DNA of 64,000 bases from Rhodopseudomonas julia. Its GTDB lineage: Bacteria > Pseudomonadota > Alphaproteobacteria > Rhizobiales > Afifellaceae. Below, one piece after another: positions 19,938 through 29,013 of this stretch. The notes beneath the pieces were generated by a model. The model was given only the letters and a program-made list of their open reading frames with translations, was not told where the DNA came from and made no database searches. Both the position numbers and the translations under genes were made by a program. The DNA lies in NCBI RefSeq assembly GCF_030813515.1, contig NZ_JAUSUK010000001.1:620001-684000 (forward strand), given 5' to 3'. The number at the start of each line of letters is the position of its first letter. Positions within the stretch are counted from its first letter, which is position 1.

Positions 19938-19952
19938 TTAACGAAACGGTTA
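19938..19952 (+). promoter_or_regulatory. CtrA-box-like site before the short glycosyltransferase-like gene
   Basis: TTAA-N7-GTTA in the 150-base divergent gap between the radical SAM gene and the gene at 19996. It matches the CtrA consensus except for one base. This is weak evidence taken alone. Confidence 0.25.
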
Positions 19953-19995
19953 CCTTTCTGTTGGGTTAAGCGCCCGATTTCGCTAGCAGAACATC

Positions 19996-20490
19996 ATGAT
20001 CACCGTGCTTCTTTCCGTGCCCGACGATGCCCAGCATCTGGCGCGCAGCCTGACCGCCCTCGTGCCTGCGGCAGTCGAGGGTCTGGTGCGCGACGCCTAT
20101 GTCGTCGGCACGCCCGGCGACGACGAGATCGAGGCGGTGGCGGACGCTGCCGGGGCAGAACTCGTGGGCCGAGAGGCTCTCACAGAGACGATCGCCGCTG
20201 CTCGTGGCGAGTGGCTGCTCTTGATGGAAGGCGGTGCCCGCCCGCTCGACGGCTGGATGACGGCCGTTCGCGAATGGATGGAGGAGCCAGGCCGCGGAGC
20301 CGCGACTTTCACCCTCGTCGGCAAGCGCAAAGCGCTCTTCGGTTTCCTGGAGCGCGAAGAGCCCCTTCGCCGCGGCGTGCTCATGCGCAAATCCGATATG
20401 GAAGCGGCCGGTGCGGCTGACGACCTCAAATCTCTTGCCCGCGGCCAGTCCACCAAACGCCTTTCCGCGCGTATGGCGCCGCCGGCCTGA
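19996..20490 (+). CDS. Short glycosyltransferase-2-like protein, possibly degenerate
   Basis: This is a 164-residue protein resembling the nucleotide-binding half of family 2 glycosyltransferases. ITVLLSVPDDAQHLARSLTAL fits the first beta-alpha unit. AARGEWLLLMEGGARPLDGWM corresponds to the region where active enzymes carry a D-x-D-type metal motif, but here I see EGGARP instead. It is about half the usual length. It may be inactive or have another role. Its stop is 7 bases from the convergent moaB stop. Confidence 0.6.
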   Translation: MITVLLSVPDDAQHLARSLTALVPAAVEGLVRDAYVVGTPGDDEIEAVADAAGAELVGREALTETIAAARGEWLLLMEGGARPLDGWMTAVREWMEEPGRGAATFTLVGKRKALFGFLEREEPLRRGVLMRKSDMEAAGAADDLKSLARGQSTKRLSARMAPPA

Positions 20491-20496
20491 GAGGCG

Positions 20497-21039
20497 TCAG
20501 CCGCGTCTCAGATGTTCGTCGAGCCGGGGCATGATCTCGACGAAATTGCACGGCCTGTGGCGGTAATCGAGCTGGCTCTTCAAGATACCGTCCCAGGCAT
20601 CCCGGCAGGCCCCGGGCGAGCCCGGAAGAACGAAGATATAGGTCGCATTCGCCACCCCTGCGGTGGCGCGCGACTGGATCGTCGAGACGCCGATCTTGTC
20701 ATAGGAGATACGGTGGAAGACCGCTGAAAAGCCGTCCATCCGCTTTTCGAACAGAGGCTCGAGCGCCTCCGGCGTCACGTCACGCCCGGTAAAGCCGGTG
20801 CCGCCGGTGGTGATGATCACATCGATCGCGTCATCGGCGATCCAGCCGCGAACGGTCCTGCGGATTTCCTCAACGTCGTCACGAACGATATCGCGCCCGG
20901 CGAGAACATGCCCGGCTTCGCGAATGCGATCCGCAAGCGTGCCACCGGAGCGGTCATCGGCAAGGGCGCGCGTGTCCGACACGGTCAGCACCGCAATCTT
21001 GACGGGGATGAAGCCCCGCTCGTCGCCGCTTTGCGTCAT
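20497..21039 (-). CDS. moaB: Molybdenum cofactor biosynthesis protein B
   Basis: This MoaB/Mog-type protein acts in molybdopterin adenylylation, 180 residues from the ATG at 21039, preceded by GGGAG. The signature TTGGTGFTGRDVTPEAL is intact, as are LTVSDTR at the start and FVLPGSPGACRDAW near the end. The open frame extends to 21231, but that part is Arg-rich and unlike the family. Confidence 0.93.
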   Translation of the reverse strand: MTQSGDERGFIPVKIAVLTVSDTRALADDRSGGTLADRIREAGHVLAGRDIVRDDVEEIRRTVRGWIADDAIDVIITTGGTGFTGRDVTPEALEPLFEKRMDGFSAVFHRISYDKIGVSTIQSRATAGVANATYIFVLPGSPGACRDAWDGILKSQLDYRHRPCNFVEIMPRLDEHLRRG

Positions 21040-21163
21040 TCCATCTCCCGGGCTCGAAGCACAGATTGACGTGACAGAGGGCGCAACGCTCCGCCGGTCA
21101 AGGGACAGTATGAGTTTCGCCCCTCGACGCGGGCCTCGCAGCCGGGCGCGAGCAAGCCCCCCG

Positions 21164-22531
21164 TCAGGGGGTCGCTTCCGTCTCTTTCGTCTTGTCCCCG
21201 CCCGCCTTGCTCGGCGTCTCCCCGGTCGCATCGTCGGAGCCGTCTTCCTGCGGAGCTTCTGTCTCAGAAACCTCCTCAGGTTCGGGCGCCGGCGGAAGCT
21301 CTTCTGGATCGGGCTGCAGGACGGCCGTCTGCGGCGTCAGCATGCGCGGGCTCGGCACGGCGGAGAACGTCTCGCGCTCATGTTGCGGCGGCGGGGCACG
21401 GCGCGTCGTGCGGTAGACGGAAAAGATCGCCATGGCGAAATGCGCGACCGCCGTGGTGACGAAAAGCCCTTGCGGGCCGAAACTTTCCATCGTGCCTGAC
21501 GCGACGAGCGGCCCGACCATCGTGCCGATGCCGTAAAGCAGCAGAAGGCCCGAAGAGACCTGCACGAAGGAGAGATCGCTCGCAAAGTCGTTCGCGTGGG
21601 CGACGGCGAGCGAATAGAGCGCATAGGACGTGCCGCCATAAAGCGCGAAGGCAAGGCTGAGCACGATCGGATTGTGTGGCGCGAAGACGGCGATCCCCAT
21701 GCCGATGATCGAGGCGAGAAGTGCCGCACCGCCGATCATGAAGCGGCGGTCGAAGCGGTCGGACAGCCGCCCCGCCGGCATCTGGATGAGCGCGCCGGCA
21801 ATGATGGCGATGCTCATCAAGGTGGCGATATGAGCCGTCCCAAGCCCCATCTGGAAGCCGAACAAAGGCCCGAGCGTTCCGAAAGCACCATTGGCGACAC
21901 CAACGAGGAGCGTCGCCACGAAGCCAACCGGAGAATTCTGAAAAAGCCGCTTCAAATCGAGCGTGACACCGGCCAGCGGCTGGGGAGCTGCCGCACGCGA
22001 CAGCGACAAAGGCAGGAGCGCCAGACAGAAGAAAATCGCCCCAACCATGAAGGAGGTGTCGCGGGCGGGATCGCCGACGGCCACGAGCATCTGCCCCACG
22101 ACGATCGCCACATAGGTGATCGTCATGTAGACGCCGAAAATCGTGCCGCGATTTTCGTTGGTCGCCCTTTCGTTCAGCCAGCTTTCGATGATCATGAAGC
22201 AGGCCGCGAGGACGAAACCGGAAAAGATGCGCAGAAGGATCCACGACAGCGGCGTCACGATCATCGCATTCAAGAGGACGATGACGGCAGCGGCAGCGGC
22301 GGAGGCCGCAAAAGCGCGAATATGACCGACCTGATGGACGATGCGCGGCGCCATGAAGCAACTGGCGACGAAGCCGATGGCCCAGCCCGTACCGACGAGA
22401 CCCAGCGAAAACGTCGAAAAATGCTCCAAGCCGCCGCGGATCGGCAGCAGAATGGAGTGCAAACCGTTCGCAGTCAGCAAGAAGGCCACGCTCAAAAGGA
22501 GCGCAGCGATAGGGAGAAGTTGCCTGGCCAT
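21164..22531 (-). CDS. MFS transporter with long acidic C-terminal tail
   Basis: This is a major facilitator superfamily protein of the YcaD-like group, 455 residues from the ATG at 22531. About twelve hydrophobic helices are visible, with WLNERATNENRGTIFG and GRLSDRFDRRFMI as loop motifs. After the last helix comes an unusual tail of about 80 residues rich in Pro, Glu, Thr and Ser. The substrate is unknown. It is upstream of moaB on the same strand. Confidence 0.82.
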   Translation of the reverse strand: MARQLLPIAALLLSVAFLLTANGLHSILLPIRGGLEHFSTFSLGLVGTGWAIGFVASCFMAPRIVHQVGHIRAFAASAAAAAVIVLLNAMIVTPLSWILLRIFSGFVLAACFMIIESWLNERATNENRGTIFGVYMTITYVAIVVGQMLVAVGDPARDTSFMVGAIFFCLALLPLSLSRAAAPQPLAGVTLDLKRLFQNSPVGFVATLLVGVANGAFGTLGPLFGFQMGLGTAHIATLMSIAIIAGALIQMPAGRLSDRFDRRFMIGGAALLASIIGMGIAVFAPHNPIVLSLAFALYGGTSYALYSLAVAHANDFASDLSFVQVSSGLLLLYGIGTMVGPLVASGTMESFGPQGLFVTTAVAHFAMAIFSVYRTTRRAPPPQHERETFSAVPSPRMLTPQTAVLQPDPEELPPAPEPEEVSETEAPQEDGSDDATGETPSKAGGDKTKETEATP

Positions 22532-22628
22532 AATGGACGCCGAATTGCCGCGAGCCGCCGGTAACCCTGTGCGTTGGCGACGGTCAAGCCCTTCCGCGTT
22601 CACGCTTTGCGACAGCTCTGTCAGCTGA

Positions 22629-23543
22629 TCAGTCTTGAGCCTCTTCGAGGGCGGCTTTCAGCGTCAACAGATCGCGCCAGACGAGCTTTTTCTGGAGTGG
22701 ATTGCGCAGAAGATAGGCTGGATGAAACGTCGCCATGGCACGGACTTGGCGAGCGCCCGTGTCGAAATCGATCCAACGACCGCGCAGCCGCGTGATGCCC
22801 ATCGTGGTATCGAGCATCTCCTTGGCAGCGGCATTGCCGAGGAGAATCAAAAAATCGGGATCGGCCAAACGGATCTGCTGTTGGATGAAGGGCCGGCAGA
22901 TCGCCCGCTCCATCGGCGAGGGATCGCGGTTGCCGGGCGGGCGCCACGGAATCGTATTGGCGATATAGACGCCACTGCGATCAAGTCCGATCGCGGCGAG
23001 CATACGGTCGAGGAGGCGCCCTGAACGCCCGACAAAGGGCAGACCCTGAAGATCCTCGTCACGGCCGGGCGCTTCGCCGACCAGCATGACCCGGCCTTCG
23101 GGGTTGCCATCGGCGAAAACGAGCTGCGTTGCCGTGCGCTTCAGATTGCACCCGTCGAAACCTTCGAGGATTTCGCGCAGCTCTTCGAGCGACGCCGCGC
23201 TGCGGGCGGCTTCGCGCGCCGCCATCACCGCCTCTTCCGACGGAAGGGCCGCCGGGGCGACGGGCGGCGGCGCTGCCGGCGGCTGCGGGCGCGCTTCGCT
23301 CCGGCGCGGCCTCTCGGCAGGTGCACGCGCCCCATCATCACGGTGTTGCGCCCCGGCGGGTCTGCCCTGTTGCTGCGAGGGCGCGTGACGGGCCGCCATC
23401 TCGCGTGCAGCCATCCTCGCGCGCGTTTCTTCAAAACGGTCGACGCCCGTCTCTTCCACGGCGCAATCGACGCCGTTCTCGAGATAGAAGCGCAACAGCT
23501 CCTTGAGGGGCGCGAGAGAGATATCTGGCGAAAGCGGGCTCAC
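22629..23543 (-). CDS. Family 4-like uracil-DNA glycosylase lacking two Fe-S ligands
   Basis: This is a 304-residue DNA repair protein that should excise uracil from DNA. Motif 1 is GEAPGRDED (156-164) and motif 2 is HPAYLLR (274-280), as in family 4. A Pro/Ala/Arg-rich linker fills residues 50-100. Family 4 enzymes hold a 4Fe-4S cluster with four cysteines. Here only Cys132 (DGCNL) and Cys216 (ICRPF) align. The partner of the first pair is Phe129 and the third ligand is Trp200 (IPWRPPGNR). It is divergent from ETF-QO. Confidence 0.88.
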   Translation of the reverse strand: MSPLSPDISLAPLKELLRFYLENGVDCAVEETGVDRFEETRARMAAREMAARHAPSQQQGRPAGAQHRDDGARAPAERPRRSEARPQPPAAPPPVAPAALPSEEAVMAAREAARSAASLEELREILEGFDGCNLKRTATQLVFADGNPEGRVMLVGEAPGRDEDLQGLPFVGRSGRLLDRMLAAIGLDRSGVYIANTIPWRPPGNRDPSPMERAICRPFIQQQIRLADPDFLILLGNAAAKEMLDTTMGITRLRGRWIDFDTGARQVRAMATFHPAYLLRNPLQKKLVWRDLLTLKAALEEAQD

Positions 23544-23732
23544 CAGACCTTTCTGCCATCATGCGAGCCGGGGCGGAAGAGGAGGCTTGCCGGGAACGCG
23601 TCAACCCGCCACGCTCAAAGCCCGCAGAAGTCCCGCTTGCGCCATGGACAGACGAGACGAAGCGGGTTTGCATTGAATTTGAGCGGGACGACGTTTTATC
23701 CCTTGGGCCCCCACTCTCATTTGGAGAAAAGA

Positions 23733-25397
23733 ATGGAAGCCGCCGAGACGCCCGAACGTGAGAGCATGGAATACGACGTTGTCATCGTCGGAGCTGGACC
23801 GGCAGGACTTGCAGCGGCCATCCGCCTGAAGGAACTCGACGAAAAAATCTCCGTCGTGGTCTTGGAAAAGGGCTCCGAGGTCGGGGCCCATATTCTTTCC
23901 GGCGCGGTCATCGACCCGATCGGACTGGACAAACTCATTCCCGACTGGCGCGACGATCCGGACCGCCCGCTGACAACGCACGTCACCGAGGACCGCTTTC
24001 TCTATCTGACGGAGAAACGCGCCACGAAGCTGCCGAACATGCTGATGCCGAAGCTCATGAGCAATCATGGCAGCTATATCGGCTCGCTCGGACGGCTCAC
24101 CCAATGGCTCGCGGCGCGAGCCGAAGCGCTCGGGGTGGAAATCTATCCGGGTTTTGCGGCCGCCGAAATTCTGACCGACGACAAGGGCGCCGTCATCGGC
24201 GTGGCGACCGGCGACATGGGCATCGGGCGCGACGGCAAGCCGGGCCCCGCCTATCAGCCCGGCATGGCGCTTCTCGGCCGCTACACGCTGATCGGCGAAG
24301 GCGCCCGCGGCTCGCTCGCCAAGGAGCTCATTGCCCGCTTCGCGCTCGACGAAGGTCGCGAGCCGGCGAAATTCGGCATCGGGCTCAAAGAGCTTTGGGA
24401 GGTCGAACCGGGAAAGCACAAGCCCGGCCTCATCCAGCATTCCTTCGGCTGGCCGCTCGACAACAAAACAGGCGGCGGCTCGTTTCTCTACCATTTCGGG
24501 GAAAACCAGGTGGCGATCGGCTTCGTCGTGCATCTGAACTACGAGAACCCGCATCTGGAGCCGTTCCAGGAATTCCAACGCTTCAAGACACATCCGGCGA
24601 TCAAGAGCCTCCTGGAGGGCGGCCAGCGCATCAGCTACGGCGCACGCGCCATCACCGAGGGCGGCATCCAATCCGTGCCGAAGCTCGTCTTTCCGGGCGG
24701 CGCGCTCATCGGCTGCTCGGCGGGCTTCGTCAACGTGCCGCGCATCAAGGGCACGCATAACGCCATGCTATCGGGCATGCTGGCGGCGGAGCATGTGGCC
24801 GGAGCGCTCGGTGAAGGACGCAGCCACGACACGGTGGAAAGCTTCGAGGCGAGCTGGCGCGATTCTGAAATCGGTCACGACCTCAAGAAAGTGCGCAATG
24901 TGAAGCCGCTCTGGTCGCGCTTCGGCACGCGCTTTGGCGTGATGCTCGGTGGCCTCGATATGTGGACGAACTCGCTCTTCGGCTTTTCCTTCTTCGGCAC
25001 GATGGGCCACGAAAAGCCCGATTATGCATGCCTGAAGCCGGCCTCCGAATGCCCAAAAATCGACTATCCGAAGCCCGACGGCGTCATCACCTTCGACAAA
25101 CCCTCTTCGGTGTTTTTGTCGAACACCAACCATGAAGAGGACCAGCCGGTGCATCTGCGGCTCTCTGATCCGATGATGCAGAAGGAGAGCGAATGGGCGG
25201 TCTTTGCCGGCCCTTCCGCTCGCTACTGCCCGGCCGGCGTCTACGAATGGGTGCAGGAAGACGGGGCCGAACCGCGCTTCGTCATCAATGCGCAGAACTG
25301 CGTCCACTGCAAAACCTGCGACATCAAAGATCCGAACCGCAACATCACCTGGGTTCCGCCGCAGGGCGGCGAAGGGCCGATCTATGTCGGCATGTGA
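23733..25397 (+). CDS. Electron-transfer flavoprotein:ubiquinone oxidoreductase
   Basis: This membrane-associated enzyme passes electrons from ETF (fatty-acid and amino-acid oxidation) to ubiquinone. From the ATG at 23733 it has 554 residues, with GGAG upstream. The FAD motif is VVIVGAGPAGLAAAIRL near the N-terminus. The C-terminal ferredoxin-like part has YCPAGVYEW and NCVHCKTCDIKDP, supplying the 4Fe-4S cysteines. The open frame extends to 23343, but that stretch overlaps the opposite-strand glycosylase and is not homologous. Confidence 0.95.
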   Translation: MEAAETPERESMEYDVVIVGAGPAGLAAAIRLKELDEKISVVVLEKGSEVGAHILSGAVIDPIGLDKLIPDWRDDPDRPLTTHVTEDRFLYLTEKRATKLPNMLMPKLMSNHGSYIGSLGRLTQWLAARAEALGVEIYPGFAAAEILTDDKGAVIGVATGDMGIGRDGKPGPAYQPGMALLGRYTLIGEGARGSLAKELIARFALDEGREPAKFGIGLKELWEVEPGKHKPGLIQHSFGWPLDNKTGGGSFLYHFGENQVAIGFVVHLNYENPHLEPFQEFQRFKTHPAIKSLLEGGQRISYGARAITEGGIQSVPKLVFPGGALIGCSAGFVNVPRIKGTHNAMLSGMLAAEHVAGALGEGRSHDTVESFEASWRDSEIGHDLKKVRNVKPLWSRFGTRFGVMLGGLDMWTNSLFGFSFFGTMGHEKPDYACLKPASECPKIDYPKPDGVITFDKPSSVFLSNTNHEEDQPVHLRLSDPMMQKESEWAVFAGPSARYCPAGVYEWVQEDGAEPRFVINAQNCVHCKTCDIKDPNRNITWVPPQGGEGPIYVGM

Positions 25398-25572
25398 ACG
25401 CCCATTGTGCTGAGTGAGGAATCCCGGCCCGCAGGTCATGTTGCGCCTGCGGGCTTTGCGAGTGCCAGCGCTCTTCGTCCGGCCGCGTCATGTAGAATTC
25501 CAGAAACTGGTCAGCCGTCCAGAGGCCCGAGCCGATCTGTCCGGCGGCCTTTGCCGGCGCGTTTATGGCCGT

Positions 25573-25761
25573 TCACCGCCCCTCGGGCGGTCGATAATGG
25601 CCCGTTTCCGGGTCGCGCACGAGAAGCTCGCCGCGGTCGTCGGTGCGCACCTTCTCGGCGGCGCGCACTTCACGATCGACGCGCGCCATCTCCCGTTTCA
25701 GAACCTTGAAAGCATAATAGCCACCAGCGGCGATCAATCCGAGAGCGATGAACTGGGGCAT
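25573..25761 (-). CDS. Small single-pass membrane protein
   Basis: This is a 62-residue protein starting at the ATG at 25761 with a strong GGAGG. An N-terminal transmembrane helix (FIALGLIAAGGYYAF) is followed by a charged region and a C-terminal HYRPPEGR. It begins 4 bases after the sppA stop and so is probably co-translated with it. I do not recognise a function. Confidence 0.65.
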   Translation of the reverse strand: MPQFIALGLIAAGGYYAFKVLKREMARVDREVRAAEKVRTDDRGELLVRDPETGHYRPPEGR

Positions 25762-25765
25762 CGTT

Positions 25766-26608
25766 CTAACCTCCGAAACGCTGCCTGAGACTACGCTCTT
25801 CGAGCGTATCGAGGAAGCCCTCGCCGGCCGCTGCGGCCAGGCCGGCGCCGACGCGCCCCGGGCGCATGCCGAAGAAACTCTTCTCCGCACCGATGAGCTT
25901 CAGCCGCACCTTGTCTCCGTATTTTTCACGCAGCACATGGCGCATATCGCCGAGACGGTCTGCCAAGCCCAGCGAGACGGCCGTCTTGCCGGACCAGAAG
26001 AGCCCCGAAAAAATCTCGGGATCGTCGGCGAGCACGCTGCCGCGGCGCTTCTTGACGAGATCGATGAAAAGCTCGTGCACCTCTTCCTGGATGACTTTGA
26101 GACGGCGCACGTCTTCCGGCTTTTCCCGCTGGAACGGGTCGAGGATCACCTTCGATTCCCCCGACGTGTAGACGCGGCGCTCGATTCCGAGCTTGTGGAT
26201 CGCATCGACGAAGCCGAAACCCGCAGAGACCACACCGATCGAGCCGACGATAGAGGCCGGGTCGACGATGATCTCGTCACCGGCGCAGGCGATCATATAG
26301 CCGCCGGAGGCACAGACATCCTCCACGAAGATGAACACCCGCTTTTGCTTTTCCTCGGCGAGCGCGCGGATGCGCTTGTAGATCATATGCGATTGAACCG
26401 GAGAACCGCCCGGCGAATCGATGATGATCGCCACGGCCTCTGCCTTCTTGTTGTCGAAGGCCTTCTTCAAGGGTCCCGCCACCGAGGCGAGTGTCAGCCC
26501 GGGCCGGAAGCGGCTGACACGACCGATCGTGCCCGACATTCTGATGACCGGAACCACGGGCTCAGCCTTGAACACGCCCGGCAGGAGACTGTGCAACCAA
26601 TTCGCCAT
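25766..26608 (-). CDS. SppA-type (S49) signal peptide peptidase / SohB-like protease
   Basis: This is a serine protease of family S49 that degrades signal peptides or membrane fragments, 280 residues (short form, one protease domain). The nucleophile Ser is in VCASGGYMIA and the general-base Lys in YTSGESKVILDPF. IDSPGGSPVQS is also typical. GGAAG precedes the ATG. I see only a weak hydrophobic N-terminus, so membrane attachment is uncertain. Confidence 0.88.
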   Translation of the reverse strand: MANWLHSLLPGVFKAEPVVPVIRMSGTIGRVSRFRPGLTLASVAGPLKKAFDNKKAEAVAIIIDSPGGSPVQSHMIYKRIRALAEEKQKRVFIFVEDVCASGGYMIACAGDEIIVDPASIVGSIGVVSAGFGFVDAIHKLGIERRVYTSGESKVILDPFQREKPEDVRRLKVIQEEVHELFIDLVKKRRGSVLADDPEIFSGLFWSGKTAVSLGLADRLGDMRHVLREKYGDKVRLKLIGAEKSFFGMRPGRVGAGLAAAAGEGFLDTLEERSLRQRFGG

Positions 26609-26699
26609 CTGTCTTCCAAACTCTCAAATTCATCAAAGATCGTCCCGGCAAGATGGTCATGCCGAGAGAATTTGCCAGATGCCGTGACGCTTCAGCGCC

Positions 26700-27476
26700 T
26701 CACAGCAGACCGAAATCCGCTTCGCCGCGAAGAATTGCATCGGCTCCAGAGGTCCAGGCCCCATCGCCCTCGTGCAAGACAAGGCCGGCACGCAGCTGCA
26801 TCGGCGTGCGGCCGCCAAGACGCGCGGAAACGACAACGCGGCCCGCATCGTCTCCGGCATGCGCATAAAACGGCAGGATTTTGATGCTGCCGAAGCGGCG
26901 ATCTTCAAGCTCCCGCAAAATCACGGCAAGGCGATCGGCCCTGTGGATGATCGCAATGCCACCCTTTCGCGAGAGGAGCGCGGCAGCCGCGGCAATCCAG
27001 CGCGGCAACGGATCCTCCTCAGCCTGATGGGCCGACCGTCGGCGTGCATCCGGCGAGGCGCTCACGTCGCCTGCGGCATAAAATGGCGGGTTCATGAGGA
27101 CGAGCTCCGCCTGCTCTCCCACGCCGAGATGCTCGGACAATGCCGCATCGGTCACATCGGCTTCGCGGAACGCGACGCGATCGGCAAAGGACCGGTTCTC
27201 CGGAAGAGACAGCGCCCCCCGCGCCTGATGGAGCGCTTCCTCATCAAGATCGACACCGAGGACGCGCAGCCCCGGCGCACGCACGGCGACCGACAAAGCG
27301 ACGGCGCCCGTGCCGCATCCGAACTCGACGCAAAAGCCCTTGCGCCCGGGGGATACCGCGGCTTGCAGCAGGGCGGCGTCCAGGCCGGGGCGATGGCCGC
27401 TCACAGGTCTCAGGAGCGCGACACGGCCGCCGAGGAAGCCGTGACTCTGCACCCTCACCTCCTCTGCAACCATCAC
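26700..27476 (-). CDS. TrmN6-like tRNA1(Val) A37 N6-methyltransferase
   Basis: This is a SAM-dependent methylase of 258 residues. The SAM site is VEFGCGTGAVALSVA, and the catalytic N6-adenine motif is LVLMNPPFYA. By family the target is A37 of tRNA1(Val), but close relatives modify other substrates. The ATG overlaps the stop of the DUF2007 gene by 4 bases. Confidence 0.85.
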   Translation of the reverse strand: MMVAEEVRVQSHGFLGGRVALLRPVSGHRPGLDAALLQAAVSPGRKGFCVEFGCGTGAVALSVAVRAPGLRVLGVDLDEEALHQARGALSLPENRSFADRVAFREADVTDAALSEHLGVGEQAELVLMNPPFYAAGDVSASPDARRRSAHQAEEDPLPRWIAAAAALLSRKGGIAIIHRADRLAVILRELEDRRFGSIKILPFYAHAGDDAGRVVVSARLGGRTPMQLRAGLVLHEGDGAWTSGADAILRGEADFGLL

Positions 27477-27715
27477 TCGGAGGCTTTCCTTGAGCCGAGA
27501 GAAAACTCCTCGGCGAGGCCTGCGTCGTGCAGGATGCCCTCCGCTTCGGCGTGCCGCGCGGCTTCCACGAGAACGCGTCGCGGCAATATGCCGAGCGAGC
27601 CTTCCATGATGCTCATATTGGCGTCGACGACGGAGTAACGTATGTCGGCATCACGCAAAAGCGCCTCCACAAAAGAGATCAGCGCGAGGTCGTTGGTGCG
27701 GATAAGCTCTTCCAT
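27473..27715 (-). CDS. DUF2007 family protein
   Basis: This is an 80-residue protein with the DUF2007 pattern: MEELIRTNDLALISFVEALL, then IRYSVVDANMS. The family is described as putative signal-transducing, but its role is not known. It is translationally coupled to the methyltransferase downstream and is divergent from the polyprenyl synthase gene. Confidence 0.78.
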   Translation of the reverse strand: MEELIRTNDLALISFVEALLRDADIRYSVVDANMSIMEGSLGILPRRVLVEAARHAEAEGILHDAGLAEEFSLGSRKASE

Positions 27716-27872
27716 CCAGTCACGCTCCGGTCATATAGGGGCGGGTCATTAGGGGGCATGCGTAAAAGGGGGCAGTTGCCTGGATTCCGTCAGCCTTGTA
27801 GGGCGCGTGCAATCTGTCCCTTTGCGCGGCGGCTTATCCGTTCTACCCTTTGAAACAGCAAGGAGTTGTCAA

Positions 27873-28889
27873 TTGGGCGTTATCCTCTCGCTCGGAGAGC
27901 GGAAAGCAGGCGCAGCTTCGCTTGAACCGCTTGTGGAATGCACGCAAGACGGCATGGATGCGGTCAATCGGCTGATCCTAGAGCGGACCGGATCGCAAGT
28001 CACGCTGATACCGGAGGTGGCGCGCTATCTGGTCGATTCGGGCGGCAAGCGCATGCGGCCGATGCTGACCGTCGCCTGCGCGCGGGCGCTCGGCTATGAG
28101 GGAGACGGCCATGTCCGCCTCGCCGCCGCCGTCGAATTCATGCACACGGCGACGCTGTTCCACGACGACGTCGTCGACGAAAGCAACACCCGCCGCGGCA
28201 AGCGCACGGCGCGTCTTCTGTGGGGCAACAAGGAAACCGTTCTCGTCGGAGATTTCTTGCTCGGCCAGGCCTTCAAGATGATGGTCGATGTCGGCTCGCT
28301 CGATGCGTTGCGCGTGCTCTCGGAGGCATCCGCCACGATCGCCGAAGGCGAAGTGATGCAGCTCGGCACGGCCAAGAACACGGAAACGACGGAAGACGAA
28401 TATCTTGAGGTAATCCGCGGCAAGACGGCGGCCCTCTTCCAGGCCGCGGCTGAAGTCGGCCCGATCGTCGCCGGTGCCGACCGCGCCACCCGCGCCGCCT
28501 TCCGTTCGTTCGGCGCCAATCTCGGCATCGCCTTCCAGCTCATCGACGACGCGCTCGATTACGGCGGCGCGACACCGGCGCTCGGCAAGAATGTCGGCGA
28601 CGATTTCCGCGAGGGCAAACTCACTCTCCCGGTCGTGCTCGCCTATCGCCGTGGCACGCCGGAGGACCGCGAATTCTGGCGCCGCACGCTCGTGGAAGGC
28701 CAGACCGACGACGAGGCTCTGGCAGGTGCCATGTCGCGTCTCGCCGAGACCTCGGCGCTCGCCGACACGGTCGATCGCGCCAAACATTACGGTGCCATGG
28801 CACGCGACGCTCTCGCCCCGGCTCCGGAGAGCCCGGAAAAGGCAGCTCTCCTGGAAGCTGTTGAATTTTGCGTGGCGCGCGTTCATTGA
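27873..28889 (+). CDS. Long-chain polyprenyl diphosphate synthase (octa/decaprenyl type)
   Basis: This trans-prenyltransferase makes the side chain of ubiquinone. It has 338 residues from a TTG at 27873 with AAGGAG 7 bases upstream. The two Asp-rich metal motifs are FHDDVVDES and LIDDALDYGG. GGKRMRPML binds the substrate. The chain length cannot be fixed by eye. A longer open frame to 27807 lacks a ribosome-binding site. Confidence 0.92.
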   Translation: MGVILSLGERKAGAASLEPLVECTQDGMDAVNRLILERTGSQVTLIPEVARYLVDSGGKRMRPMLTVACARALGYEGDGHVRLAAAVEFMHTATLFHDDVVDESNTRRGKRTARLLWGNKETVLVGDFLLGQAFKMMVDVGSLDALRVLSEASATIAEGEVMQLGTAKNTETTEDEYLEVIRGKTAALFQAAAEVGPIVAGADRATRAAFRSFGANLGIAFQLIDDALDYGGATPALGKNVGDDFREGKLTLPVVLAYRRGTPEDREFWRRTLVEGQTDDEALAGAMSRLAETSALADTVDRAKHYGAMARDALAPAPESPEKAALLEAVEFCVARVH

Positions 28890-28929
28890 GTCTCAGACAG
28901 GGAATTCTGCGAGTGCGGGGGCAAGGCAG

Positions 28930-28953
28930 GGTACCGGCAAGGCTGCCGGTACC
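28930..28953 (+). repeat. Perfect 10-bp stem-loop between prenyl synthase and TPR gene
   Basis: GGTACCGGCA, loop AGGC and TGCCGGTACC form a perfect 10-bp inverted repeat. Only TATTTAA follows, not a strong U-run. It could be a weak terminator, an mRNA-stabilising hairpin or an operator for the gene at 29014. Confidence 0.6.
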
Positions 28954-29013
28954 TATTTAATGGGGCCGGCAATAGCCAAACGTTTGACCGTGGACCCCAA
29001 CTGGAGATCCCGC

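Noticed and set aside
19996-20490. Functional family 2 glycosyltransferase
   Set aside because: Too short and without the metal-binding motif; kept only as a GT2-like protein.
23343-23732. N-terminal extension of ETF-QO
   Set aside because: It overlaps the opposite-strand glycosylase, lacks similarity to the family, and a good ribosome-binding site precedes the ATG at 23733.
28474-29013. N-terminal extension of the TPR protein
   Set aside because: It lies inside the prenyl synthase gene in another frame, and a signal peptide begins at 29014.
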